A stretch of DNA of 64,000 nucleotides. Origin: Clonostachys chloroleuca. Lineage: Eukaryota > Ascomycota > Sordariomycetes > Hypocreales > Bionectriaceae. The position numbers and the translations under genes are program-made. A model generated the notes under the pieces. That model made no database searches. It saw only the letters and a program-made list of their open reading frames with translations, and had not been told where the DNA came from. Shown here piece by piece: positions 21,767-33,385 of the stretch. Each line of letters starts with the position of its first letter. Within the stretch, counting starts at the first letter, position 1. The stretch is taken from NCBI GenBank assembly GCA_037952775.1, contig JBANAY010000003.1, positions 28,706,001 to 28,770,000 of the forward strand, read 5' to 3'.

Positions 21767-24647
21767 ATGCTCAGAAACTCCCCAGACCCCGACATGTCTG
21801 CCGAAGGTGCCTTATCCAATCAGTCATCGCCGGCTGAGACTCCGCGGCCGGCTCAATCCAAGAGACGACGAATCGGAGTAGCATGTATCTCCTGCAGAAA
21901 CAGGAAGTCTCGCGTACGTCTTGGCAAGGAGTTCGAGATCGGGGCTGTGGAGTCCTGGAGTTGCTAATTGCTAATTGATTGGCATGAGATGAGCAGTGCA
22001 GCGGCCAGCGACCGAAATGTAGCACATGCAGTGAGCTAGACTTGGTATGCGAATATGTCTCGTCTTCACAACCAGCCAAGGCTGTAATTGTTGGTAAAGA
22101 GTAAGTCAATAATTAATTTGATTGCGAGTATGAGAGTTCTATTCACAAGTTCGTTTACTCATGTCTCTCCTATCCCTAGGCATATTCAGTCCATCGAAGA
22201 CCAGTTGAAGAATTTTCAGGCTCTTGAGCACCGTCTTAAAAGTCTCGAGGCGCAGCTTGAACAACAGCAACAGCAGCAGGGAACCGGATGCATCTCACAG
22301 CAAACCTCTGGGCAGACAGATATAGCTCCTCTGACAAATCGTAACCTCAACGATGTCTTTGATGGCCCTGAGCATATCGACGCCCACAGTACTGACCCTC
22401 AACTAACGTCTCCAAGTGACGCTCCTACGACTAGCCTGGCGGAATCCAAAGATCCTACGGATGGCATGGGGCATTTCTTATTTGCGGATGAGGAAAACCG
22501 AGCATCCTTTGGTAAGCCCTCATACGACCTATTATACACTGATGCAAATAAACAACTGACGAGTCACATAGGGCCATCTTCCAGTATTGCCTTCACATCA
22601 GATCTTTCGCACACATTGTGGAGCTTATCAAAAAATCGTGGATCATTCGTCACCAGCCAGGGAAATTTGACATTTTCAGAGTTCCACATTGCCAGGGTCT
22701 CACGGCACTCTTCTCCGGCCCCGGAACCTGATCATGCCGTTCCGTCAATTTATTACTTGCCCGCAGACGGAGTGGTTACAGCGTTGATCGACAACTACTT
22801 CTCAGATACCGGCCTTCTATTCCCCTATCTTCACGAAGAAAGCTTTAGGAACACATACGCACAGCTGAAAAGCAATGCGGTGGCAATTTCTCGCACATGG
22901 CTTGGCCTTCTAAACATGGTTCTAGCTATCGCTACGCACGCCTCGACGTCTCCTATCTCGGACGCGGAGATACGTAGCGAGAAGGCTGGCCAATTTTACC
23001 GCCGGGCGAATAGTCTATGCAATGACCATGTGATGAACGGAGCGAGTTTAGAAATAGGTATGAATAACTGAGGCCATCCATTTACGATCCCGCGTTATCA
23101 TTCCCTACAAAGTTCGCTTGTTAGAGAATTGTTGAGCCATGTATTAATTTCTGAAATACAGTCCAATACTTGCTGCTGGTGAGCCAGTATCGACAGGGCA
23201 CAAAGTCCTCGGCTCAAACGTGGGCAACACATGGTTTGGCTGTCAAGGTCGCTCTGCAGCTTGGGCTTCACTCCTCCGAGGCATTAAAGAAATTCTCACC
23301 ATTAGAGCGTGAGATTCGCAAGAGAACATGGTTCGGATGCATTGTTCTTGATAGGTAACTCTATCCCGAAATCTCACGACACTGAAGCGGTACTGATAAG
23401 CCGCATAGAACCCTCAGTATGACACTTGGAAGACCAGCTTCCATACCACAGTCGTATTCCCGCCTTGAGCTTCCAAGCTACTATGATGGTATTGAGCCCT
23501 GGCCGCGGCAGCCGTGGCAACTGCAGCGGTGCCGACATAGCACTGACTTTTTCTGTGCTACAATGTGAGTTGCCTATGGCAATTTGGTATCAATACGACT
23601 TTGCTGGCTAACCTGATTGGCCAAAGCCGACTATACGCAATTATTGGTGATACTATTGATCTGTTGTATGGCTCTAATCTGGGCTGTGGAGATGAGCTTA
23701 CTGACTATGAGCTGGTGATACGCACTCTCAAACTAAGACGTCGTATTAATGAGTGGAACAAACAGCTCCCACCGCACATGCCCATCATCAAGGCAGAAGA
23801 GCACCGAGGACATCTTGGCTCGGACCCACTAATCGATCGCCTCCGAACCATTCTCGCACTTCGATACCATAATCTCCGGATCTTGATCCATCGCGCGGTG
23901 TTAGTCCGTTTGCTCAAAATTATCAATAACTGTCAGACTGGTAGTATGCCGACCTTGGAAACAAGTGAATTGAAAGATGTCGTGGGAAGCACAGTGGAAA
24001 ACTGCATCGATTCTAGTAGTGAAATTATAAACATACTCCATGCAGCTGAGCAAGGAAATGGGGAACGCCGTGTCATGCTTGGTGCCTGGTGGTTCACCTT
24101 ATATTATGGTTGGAAATCCCGATCTCTTCCTATGGAGTATGTTGCTCACGTATTCTGGATGACAGCTTTCGATGCCGCACTTGTATTATTCACTATCTTG
24201 TTGCTTTTACGAAGAACCGCCTACGTTGCTTTGCCAACTCGTTGCACGCCCGAATCGGTAAAAGAGCTTTTCACAAAGTGTATAGAAGCTTTAAGGCTCT
24301 TAGACAAAGGCAACACCACCGTGAAGCGGTGCTTGCAGTGTTTACAAAAATTGACGGAAGTGATTAAATGGACTGGTGCGTGTACTTCCCCTTTCAGCAC
24401 TACACTTGTCGGATACTTACAAAATCTATCATCAGAATCAAATTATCCGCATGAGCCCGTCATGGCTAATGTAGAACTGAATGATAATTCACACATTGGT
24501 ACTTTATCTGATCCATTCAGGGCTTTTTCGCCCCTTGGAAGTTTCGACGGCTTCTTGCACCAAGATCTATCATTGTTTAACTTTGATTTCATGACAAACG
24601 ACAGGATGGGATTCCCAGATGACTTTGGACAGAGTCGGTCGCTATGA
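21767..24647 (+). CDS. Zn2Cys6 transcription factor with fungal-specific middle homology region
   Basis: Predicted 813 aa from exons 21,767-21,913, 21,997-22,100, 22,180-23,057, 23,162-23,354, 23,409-23,564, 23,627-24,108 and 24,166-24,647. The zinc cluster is joined across the first intron: CISCRNRKSR then CSGQRPKCSTC and C, spacing Cys-2-Cys-6-Cys-6-Cys-2-Cys-6-Cys. A Gln-rich coiled coil (HIQSIEDQLKNFQALEHRL) follows, as is usual for dimerisation. The middle homology region shows WATHGLAVKVALQLGLH, REIRKRTWFGCIVLDR and WWFTLYYAFDAALVLF (last joined over an intron). Two ATGs are possible (21,767 and 21,797). It is the best candidate for the pathway regulator of the catabolic genes. The gene looks intact although several target enzymes are broken. 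Confidence 0.82.
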
Positions 24648-24804
24648 GCATATTGTGATTCTCTCTTTAAGATCTTGGTCACCAGTGATATGGATAGCTA
24701 GTCCAAAGGGTAGAAAATGTGAGATAAAAACACAAAAAGAAGATTTCAACCTCAAATTTTATTTGCCCATAGCATCCTGTCTAATATTTATCGAAGGTAA
24801 TAAT

Positions 24805-25876
24805 TTATGCGTAAGCCACTTCATTTCTTAGCGTCCCAGTTTCCGATATATGCACTTCCATCTGGGTCCCAGGTCGCAGCCAGCTCGGAGGCTTCATATC
24901 GCCACCGACACCTATTCCACGGTTAGTGATTTAGTTCACTGAACATCACAGTATTGGAGTATGACTTACCACCGGGGGTACCAGTCATAATAACACTGCC
25001 TTTCTCAAGAGTGGTGCCTTGGGATAGGTAAGAGATGAGATATCTGCAGTCAAACAACAAGTCTGATACAGAGCCATCTTGCCTGACTTGGTCATCTATC
25101 GTCGTTTTGAGAAGCAGGTCTCTTGGTTCTCTAACCAAAGCGCTCGAGACTAGACAAGGCCCGAGCGGCGCGAATGTATCAAAGCCCTTGGAAAATCCCT
25201 ATTGAGGGACTGTCTGCATAGTTTGGATCGCGCAGCAATTTGCGCGAGGAGATATCATTCCCAATCATGTAAGCTGCCACATAGTCCATAGCATCTTCTT
25301 GAGAAACATTCTTGGCATCCTTTCCAATGACGATGATCTACAATTGATGGGCTTGTCAGTTTTTTCACCATGCCTCTGAACAAGAAGGACCATTACTAAC
25401 CAACTCTCCTTCGTAATCAGCCTGATCATCCTGACAGATCTTTAGAATGACAACCCTGTCATCAGGACCAACGATGGTAGCGGTGGGCTTGAAAAATATG
25501 AATGGGAATGGAGGCGGTGTTCTTCCTGCTTGTTTGAGTATTACCAGAACAAGTTGGCTAGAGAATTGACATGCTATCAGCACGAATGTAGAGCCTTACT
25601 GTGCTTGAGATAGTTCAAAGCCACAAAGCGGAGGATAGGGACATCTTTTGCTGTGAGTGGGCGGAGAATCTGCTTGACTGTCACCAATTCTTCCGTGACT
25701 CCAGCTGCTCCAGTTGTGTCATAAGGATCATCTCCCGTTATGACCCTGACTTGAATATTATCGGCTTCAGTTACAAGGCCCAAGTCGAAGTCTGGCCGAG
25801 GAAGGATGGGTTCTCCTTGCAGAACTCGGCCATCTGCGGCCTGAAATCGGATTAATCTGCTCCAAGGTACCTTCAT
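24805..25876 (-). pseudogene. Fumarylacetoacetate hydrolase (FAH) family enzyme with a +1 frameshift
   Basis: About 292 codons in exons 25876-25600, 25528-25401, 25337-24970 and 24911-24805. FAH-family signatures are clear: VALNYLKH, PFPFIFFKPTATIVGP, DYEGEL (metal ligands), IIVIGKDAKNVSQEDAMDYV, IGNDISSRKLLRD, GFSKGFDTFAPLGP, and SYLSQGTTLEKG before MTGTPGG. At about 25,198-25,201 one extra base lies between ADSPSI and GFSKGFD, and no intron fits. Family members cleave acylpyruvates; beside a gentisate dioxygenase the natural role would be maleyl- or fumarylpyruvate hydrolysis. It is head-to-head with the dioxygenase. Either a recent inactivation or a sequence error. The acceptor of intron 1 (25,529-25,599) is the least certain border. 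Confidence 0.8.
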
Positions 25877-26276
25877 AGTAGCTTATCGTACACAATACAA
25901 GGAATGAATTATCCACTGTTTCTGACTGAAACGGATTCATGATCGTGCCCTGGTCTTTATCCATAGCTGGTCAAGAGAGTGGCGGGTTTCGGGGAGAGGC
26001 CGCAACCGAGACGGCTTGTGCGACAAATGTAGCGAGGCGCTCCGGAGCGAGCCGCGGGATGATAACTGATATTCCCGATACGTATCGACCGCATCATACT
26101 ATTCGAAGGAGGTATTCAAACTATGTGTTGAAGAAGCCTTTTAAGGCTTTATAAAGAATACAATATAATCTCAAGTAAAACCAGCTTGTTCTCAACCACT
26201 TGCTTAGATATTTCAAACAGCACCTTCAGAACGCACATCTCAATTATCACGGTAAATACGATACTCATCATCTAGT
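25877..26276. promoter_or_regulatory. Divergent promoter between FAH hydrolase and gentisate dioxygenase
   Basis: 400 bp with a CCGCGG palindrome at 26,052-26,057 and a TATAAAG box at 26,150-26,156, about 120 bp before the dioxygenase ATG. Co-expression of the pair is inferred. Confidence 0.45.
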
Positions 26277-26883
26277 ATGGCTACCGAAACAATGACCCAG
26301 CTACAGCTAAACGCAACTGGCACCAACAAATCCACTGATGCCGAGAATTTGGTCAATACTTTCCAAAGCCTCAATATCAAACCTATCTGGACTCAAATGG
26401 AGAAGTTGAACCCGCCCCTGCCCAATCCAACTTGCGTCCCTCACATTTGGCGCTATGAGGATATCCGTCCGAGACTTCTCAAGGCTGGGGAGGTTGTGAA
26501 TGAGAAGCAAGCTGAGCGTAGAGTTCTCATGTTGATCAATCCTGCGAGAGGTTAGCTCCCGTCCCATGAATTGGCAATATACACCTCCGACTCATCAATA
26601 GATTCTCCATATACAACTGATACTCTATATGCCGGTCTGCAGCTAGTTATGCCAAATCAAGTGTCCAAAGCTCACCGCCACACTGCCTTTGCGATGAGGT
26701 TCATAATTGAAGGCCAGGGCGGTTTCACGGCTGTCCATGGTCGCCGGATCAAGATGCAGCGGGGGGATGTCATCCTGACGCCGACCTGGAACTGGCACGA
26801 CCATGGCAAGGATGGGTCTGGCCCTATGATCTGGCTAGATGGCTTAGATCTCCCCAACTTTCACCACTTTCCTGTGCACTTTA
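26277..26883 (+). pseudogene. Gentisate 1,2-dioxygenase, 5' half (interrupted)
   Basis: Exons 26,277-26,550 and 26,602 to the break at 26,883. Gentisate 1,2-dioxygenases are Fe(II) double-cupin enzymes that open the gentisate ring to maleylpyruvate. The first cupin is intact here: the metal-binding set reads AHRHTAF...[11 protein letters not shown]...[15 protein letters not shown], followed by [19 protein letters not shown]. Coding sequence stops at the cac-ttt codons and AT-rich repeat DNA begins. The gene resumes in the same sense and exact register at 43,630. The sequence ACTTTA at 26,878-26,883 recurs at 43,624-43,629 and is the candidate target-site duplication. Confidence 0.88.
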
Positions 26884-28190
26884 AGAATAATAATCTCTAT
26901 ACTTAGTTTACTATTTAGATAATCTTCTAGTATATCCTAAGAAAGAGTATCTCAGTCTATATTATACTATCTAAAGGTAGTTACTCTAAATATTAAAAGA
27001 AAATAAAAAACTAGTAGAGAGATAAGTTAATAGAGCTTAATATAAACTTTTTTATTAGAATTATATATAAAATAAATATATACTTTCTTAATTTAATCTA
27101 GAAGAGATATAATTAGCTAAATATTTTTTTTTTTTTTTTAGAGGGTTTTTACTATATTTAAAGGATATTCTAAGATCAGGCTATATATAACTAGATCTAT
27201 ATAATTTATTTTTAACTAAGTTTTAATCTGTACTTAATCTTTAACTCTATTTTTTTTTATCTTTTTATTTATATAAGCTAAGGTAAGGTAATAGTATCTC
27301 TAAAAACTCTAAGAAGGACTTACTAAGTATATAATTTAGCTATAGACCCTAAAAGGGAATACTTATTATCTATAATTAACTATAATATCTCTCTAAGCTT
27401 ATTATTACTAATCCCTAATTACTAACTACTAACTATCTCTCCTTATAATTATAATAATAGATACCTCTAATATTATTATCCCCTATAGCTAGGGCCTGGT
27501 TATTATAAGTAACTAGGTCCTTATACTTATAATAGTTATTATTAATAAGAACTATTAGGATCTCTTTTTAGATATTAATTATTTAAACCTACGATCTATT
27601 ACAGATTTACTTATAGTAATAAAGCTACTCTCTCTTATACAGACCTAGTAGTTATACCTACTAGGGCTATTACTCTATCTAGCAGCTAGCTAATAAGAAG
27701 GTATATAGATAATCCCAGCCTTTAATATACTTATAGAGGATTATATAAATATTCCTCTAGTACTTAATAATTATTATAATCTAATATACTATATATAGTA
27801 TCAGCAGGTAATATACTAGATTAAATTAATCTAAGCTGAGGTAGCTCTTTAAGTTTAAAAGTCTATTAGTTAGTAATATTAAGTAGGTAGAAGAGAATTA
27901 ATTAAATAAAATAGAATTATTAAAAAGTTTATTAGAGGGAAAAGTTAAATTAAATAAGATTAATTAGATAGTATTTAGAATTATAGTAGATTAGTTAATT
28001 ATTACTATAGAATATTTAAAGAATATAATAGCTAAGAAGTTACTATATACTAATTAAAAGACTAAATATAGTTTTATATAGTAGCTAAATATTTATAAAA
28101 TATAGATTATTAACTTAATAGATACTAGTTCTAATTAAAAATTAGAATTATTTATTTTCTCTAAAAATATTCTAATTCTAGACAAATGAA
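26884..28190. repeat. AT-rich, RIP-degraded repeat DNA (left part of insertion)
   Basis: About 1.3 kb with extreme A+T content, dense TA dinucleotides and stops in every frame, abutting the broken dioxygenase at one end and the F-box gene at the other. Patches such as ACTTATAGTAATAAAGCTAC near 27,613 recur in the islands at about 40,500 and (inverted) near 62,140. No open protein is left. Confidence 0.65.
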
Positions 28191-28194
28191 GCTA

Positions 28195-29616
28195 CTATAA
28201 CCCTTTCACTTCTTCGTATTCGTGAATTCGAACCTGTCGTAAAGACACAGGACGAAAAACTCGCTCGGAGTGACCGGGATGATGCACAGCACTACCCACA
28301 CAAGTCATCTTGGTCTCGTCAAGCATCTCCTGCCAAACATGCAGCTCGACACCATGCAACAACGCGACAGCCTGCCAGGCCTGGATAGCATAATCCTCGA
28401 GTTTCAAGTTCCATGTGCCCTTCCAAATGATGAGACCAGGCTCTAGGCGATATTGGAACATCCCTGCTAGTCCAGCCCTTCCGTTCCATATCTCCATGGT
28501 TTTTAGGTGTGGCATTTGTATCGCTACCTCTGCTCCTTTCCGAAATAAACTATTAGCGTCAGCCGACGGCGTCAACAGCTGTGAAGTCAAGGTAAGTGAG
28601 GTCAGATCCGGCCATGTCCAGGACGGTTCGCACTGGTCGAAAAAATTGCTGGCCCCAACCATAAACGATACCGAAAGCATCTCAAGCTTGAGACTTTGGT
28701 GGGCGAAGGTTTAGGTTAAGAGTTGATGCCGGTGTTCGCGAGGAGATGAGGCTTGCATAATAGCCATGTAGTGTTCGCTGAAGTTTTCTGAAACTATGAG
28801 GCGCCGTAAGGCAGGTGTAAAGTCCTCGCATGTTATGGCGGTATACTCTGTTGGCAATCTTGATTAGCCTATGGTAAACAAGTGTCGAGAAAAGACGGGC
28901 TTACCTTCATCCATTGACAACTGCTTCTCAGCACTCCACGCCCTCCATGGCTCATAATGGACTTGCTCGAGTCGAGGCATTTGCGAAAATAAGGACGCGA
29001 GATCAAATGGCAACCACTGCAAGCGATTTTGTTGACGTAAATTTACATTAGTTATTACTGGGACCGATGGGAATGGCATCTCGTCGGTAAAGTAACCCGG
29101 AACTTGGTCAAACGCTCGCTTAAGCTGCGAAGCAGTCGGCGCCAAATTATATACTATCCCAGCTGGCAGGCCTAGCTCTTGATCGTGGTCGCATTGAGTG
29201 TCCGTTAGATCAGGCTTGAGAGGTATGTGGGCAAAGCAGGGCTTTGTGTCCCAAGGCGAAAAGACACTCAAGTCGAGGGCGAGGTCTCCGTCGCTCGGGT
29301 CCCACAGACTGAGCGTCGAGAACAAACTCCGGAATGCTGATTCAATGAGCTTGGAGTTGGTTTCCCAGACAGCATTCCTCGTATCTTCTAGGTCTATGCG
29401 GAACCATATGGCCCGGATAAAATGTCGTTTGCAAGGAGCGATGAGCTTGAACCTAGGGAGGCGGCAAGGAGTCAAGGTGATGTGGGCGAAGTTTTGGGGT
29501 TCAATCAGATCTCTCCAAATGCACGAAGTTGCGGCGAGACTCGCTAGGCTGCATCCATTTCGACGGAGGCAGGAAATAATGAGGAATCGCAGCTCGTTGG
29601 GGAGAGTGGACAGCAT
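28195..29616 (-). pseudogene. F-box domain protein with one in-frame stop, inside the insertion
   Basis: About 455 codons in exons 29616-28905 and 28847-28195. The N-terminal F-box (LPNELRFLIISCLRRNG, then LAATSCIWRDLIEP) would bind Skp1 in an SCF ubiquitin ligase; the rest resembles the leucine-rich or variable substrate part of fungal F-box proteins. A TAA near 28,712, between HRHQLLT and TFAHQSLKLEM, interrupts the second exon; a CAA-to-TAA change would explain it and matches RIP. If an unrecognised intron removes it, the gene could be functional. Base composition is normal, in sharp contrast to the AT-rich DNA on both sides, so it may be cargo carried in by the insertion or a stranded chromosomal fragment. 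Confidence 0.65.
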
Positions 29617-30064
29617 AGTCGCGGTCTGTGGCTGGTTGATCTGGGTTGTCCGATTACGTGCGTGTCGAGATATGTGTTTGTGCTCTTCTTTTGCACAGGA
29701 GCAGCCAGCGAAGATGACGAGAAGAAGATTGATCTCCTTAAAAATGGCGGCAATCTTTTCTTAATTCTTTATCTTGGCTGGCCGCTCTTAATCAAGCTTT
29801 TATGCGAGTTGGATGTGTAAAGCCTGCGCTATATATGGCCAAGGGGCCACCCGTACTCACTGGGGTGGTTGACTCGTGCTTCGTACAGGTTGAAGTGGTT
29901 GGATTGGATAGGTAGATGACAATCGTCAAGTCAGGGGAAAGACGACAGCTTAAGTAGTTGATTTTGGAGACGCACAGCTCGCCCGATTGACTTATCGGGA
30001 TGAAGGTTTTTTTTTTTTTTTTTTTAACTTTTCTCCCGTATGACTGGGCAAGCGAAGCTTATTT
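29617..30064. other. Normal-composition flank upstream of the F-box gene
   Basis: About 450 bp of unremarkable composition with a run of about 19 T near 30,008-30,026. No gene is seen. It probably carried the F-box promoter. Confidence 0.4.
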
Positions 30065-30296
30065 CTAACCTCGAGGCTGTAGCTGTTGATTGTATTCACG
30101 TGGATCACGGCGGATAGGATCGAAATCACCTGCTCGAGGCCGCTTAAGGCTACAGCTGTTAATACTATTCGCGAGAGTCAGCGTGGATACGATCAAGGAG
30201 AGGTCTGACTTACCTGCTCGAGACTGTGACTGTTGATTGTATTTATCTGGATCGCGGTCAGCGATCAAGGAGAGGTCAGACCTACCTGTGTACTAG
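30065..30296. repeat. Degenerate short tandem repeat of normal base composition
   Basis: Three imperfect units built around an ACCTGCTCGAG...TGT(A/T)(A/G)CTGTTGATTGTATT core, with GATCAAGGAGAGGTC shared by units 2 and 3. It sits at the edge where normal-composition DNA gives way to the AT-rich island. Confidence 0.55.
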
Positions 30297-31454
30297 TTCC
30301 TTTACCCCTTAGCTTCTTATAGGGTTAATTTATTATAATAATTAACTTACAATAATCTTAATTTATTTTTTACTTTCTATTTTTATATCTAACTCTCTCT
30401 AGTCTAGCTTAATACTAATAAGAGTAAAACTAATAAATTTATTATATTTTCTATTATACTATCTACTTCTTTAATTCCTTATATTTAATCCCCTCTAATT
30501 CTATCTAATACTAATAAGAATAATATTAATAAATATATTATATCTTCTATTATACTATTTATTTCTTTAAATTCTCCTTCTATTAATAAGAAGATTATAA
30601 TACTTTACCTCTTAGTTTTAATTTCTTTAAAAATAAAAAGCTTTTAATTACTAATCTTAATAAGATCTAATTTAATAAAAATATTAATAATATTAGATTT
30701 ATTAATTCTAATAAAAGTTTCTATTCCTAGTAAATTAAAATAATAATATCTAGAGAATTAAAATTCTCTTTTTATACTATTTAATATCTACTTTATCTTT
30801 AAAATATAAATATCTAAATTTATAAAATAATCTATAATAAATAGTATTTATTTTCTTCTATTTTTATAATTTATATAGCTTTTCTAAATATCTTAATTTA
30901 TTATATTAAATATAATTATAATATATACTTATATCCTAAGATATATATTTTTATACTTCTATATACTCTTATAAGTTTTATTAATAGTTTATATTATAAA
31001 TAATCTATTAGTATTATAAAAGAAAATACTAAAAACTTTATATATATTTAGGGTTTTTTATACTAAATATATAGAAAATATATAGAAAATAATAGTATTA
31101 TTTTATTTAACTCTATTTATAAGAATATAGAAAATAAGTAAGAGTTTTAATTCTCTTATAGTATCTATATCTATATTACTAAAGCTTTATATCTACTTAG
31201 TAAATTCTTCTACTAATATAAAATCTAGATTTATTTATATTAGAATCTTAATAATATCTAGAAGAACTAATATAGTTATAACTCTAATTCTCTTAGGTTT
31301 ATACTTATTAATATATTATTAAACTATTTAAACTTTTTATCTTATTAAGAAAATAAATTATTATATTATACTATACTCTTTTATCTAGTTACTTCTTTAT
31401 AATATAATAAATAATCTTATAGGTTTTAATTAAACCTTATTAATATTTTACTAA

Positions 31455-31983
31455 CTTAAACTAATATATTCTACCAGTATATAGTCTAAATCAGTATATA
31501 GTCTACTTTCTTATTATACCTTAATAGCCTTTTTTCTAAGAGCTATTTCTAGCTTATTTTAAGCTAAAAAGATCCACTTTTTCTATATAGTAATCGATAA
31601 GGGTTTTCTATTAGTTATAATTTTCCTAGATTTTTTAGATTTTATCTAGCTATATAACTAGGAAAAGTAGAGCTAAGATAAGAGAAAGTCTTTAGATATA
31701 TAGCTAAATAAAATCTAATAAATCTAGGAAAATTATAACTAATAGAAAACCCTTATCGATTACTATACAGAAAAAGTGGGTCTTTTTAGCTTAAAATAAG
31801 CTAGAAATAGCTCTTAGAAAAAAGGCTATTAAGGTGTAATAAGAAAGTAGACTATATACTAGTTTAGACTATATACTGGTTTAGACTATATACTGGTTTA
31901 GACTATATACTGGTTTAGACTATATACTGGTTTAGACTATATACTGGTTTAAACTATATACTGGTAGAATATATTAGTTTAAG
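31455..31983. mobile_element. Foldback/MITE-like element with long inverted arms and a 17-bp minisatellite
   Basis: The left arm 31,455-31,656 (202 bp) and right arm 31,697-31,983 (287 bp) are inverted copies around a loop of about 40 bp. Both ends carry CTTAAACTAATATATTCTACC or its complement. The right arm is longer by 85 bp, exactly five extra 17-bp units. It encodes nothing, so it would be a non-autonomous foldback element. Confidence 0.7.
31849..31967 (+). repeat. 17-bp tandem repeat, seven units
   Basis: Seven head-to-tail copies of AGACTATATACTGGTTT, the first with TAG for TGG and the last slightly diverged. The opposite arm has only about two units, so the array expanded on one side of the foldback element. 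Confidence 0.85.
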
Positions 31984-32597
31984 AGACTTAAGATAACTAG
32001 CTTTATCTCTAAATTTGTTCTATTAATTATATATATATTATTTAGTAGTAGATAGTATTAAAATATAAATACTCTCTTTATAAAGTAATATTAAATAATC
32101 TATATAATAAGAATAATAAGATAATAGATATTTAAATAACTAAGTATATCTAGATTATAGATTAGTTCCCTATAGAACTTAAAATATCTTAAGTAGAAAT
32201 AATATATATTTTAATCTCTTTATAATTATTTATAGATTTTTTATTTTTATTTCTAATTATATAAATTCTTTAAAATATTATAAAAAGTATTTAAATTCTA
32301 AATATTATAATCTTTAGTATATTATATAGCTAGTATAACTAATTATATATAAATAAGTATTAGATTAATATTAAATCTATATTATTTCTAATAAAAGTAT
32401 TCTATAATTATAAATATATATTATACTTATAGAAATAAAATAACTAATAATTTTAAATAACTAACTTTTTTTATTTCTAAATATATATAATTTTAAATTA
32501 AACTAAAATAAATTCTAATATACTTTTATATTATTTATACTCTCTAAATCTAAAGGTTTTTCTTAGCTTTTTTTAAATTCTATTTATTTAATAAATC

Positions 32598-33366
32598 TTT
32601 TGTAAGGTCAAGGTCTCTAGTATAGGGTAGACCAGCTGTAGGGTAAGCTGGGTCTAGGGTAGATAAAGCCTATAGGGTAGGCTCTGAAATACTAGAGAAG
32701 GATCGTTTGAAAAGGCGTAGTAGAAGGTGCAGGCTCTATAAGAGAAAATAAAGCTCTATCAGCTACAGGGTAGCTAAGAAAGATAGACTGTAGGGTAGAT
32801 AAAAGAGTGTATTGGTGACTTATAGAATCTCTATCTAGCAGGGAGGAAGCCCTGTACTTATAGGTGTTTCCAGGCTGTAAGAGCCCTGAAGATAACACGT
32901 TGCCTTCTGTAATACAGGCTCGTAACCGCTATAAGGTTCTCGTACAGAGGGATACGAGACCGCTAATGCAGATGCTACAGCGGATACGAAGTCCGCTAAT
33001 ACAGCTGCTATAGTGGTTACGAGGTTCACTAAACTAAGTGCTAAGGTTCTCGTACGGCGGATACGAGGTCCGCTAATGCAAGCGCTGCAGCGGACACGAA
33101 GTCCGCTAATGCAGCTGCTTCAGTGCAATACGGGATCGCTAGCACGGACGCCACAGCGGCCGTTACAGCGGTTGTAACCGCTAACGTAATTGCCCCAACG
33201 GGCAGCCACAGTGGGTTGGGCCAGTGGCTTCAGAGGGCTCCCAGCTTTAGAGAGCCCTAAGTTAGTTATTTCATTCCCCCTTACCCTATATTAATTATAT
33301 ATTATTTGATCAATTAATATAGGGTAATCTTGATCTACCCTATAGTCTATAGGGTAAATCTTAATA
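32598..33366 (-). repeat. 3' LTR of the Copia element
   Basis: 769 bp. In element orientation it starts TATTAAGATTTACC (TGTTGAG in the partner LTR) and ends CCTTACAAAA. It is near-identical to the 5' LTR at 38,679-39,447, and includes short units alternating CGGATACGA and GTCCGCTAAT. Confidence 0.9.
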
Positions 33367-33374
33367 CCCCTTCT
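33367..33374 (-). other. Polypurine tract of the Copia element
   Basis: On the minus strand AGAAGGGG lies directly before the 3' LTR, where the plus-strand primer is expected. Confidence 0.65.
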
Positions 33375-33385
33375 GAAGGAAATAA

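Larger units (their letters stand above)
30300..32592. repeat. AT-rich, RIP-degraded repeat DNA left of the Copia element
   Basis: About 2.3 kb of strongly AT-rich sequence without open frames. The segment at about 32,310-32,530 is repeated in direct orientation at about 61,600-61,840 with scattered differences. A foldback element occupies 31,455-31,983. The Copia element inserted at its right end. Confidence 0.65.

Noticed and set aside
25190..25215. A micro-intron to explain the FAH hydrolase frame change
   Set aside because: The only GT...AG available is 12 bp and its removal would not restore the frame.
31849..31967. CRISPR-like array of regular short repeats
   Set aside because: Units are directly adjacent with no spacers, in a eukaryotic foldback element; it is a minisatellite.
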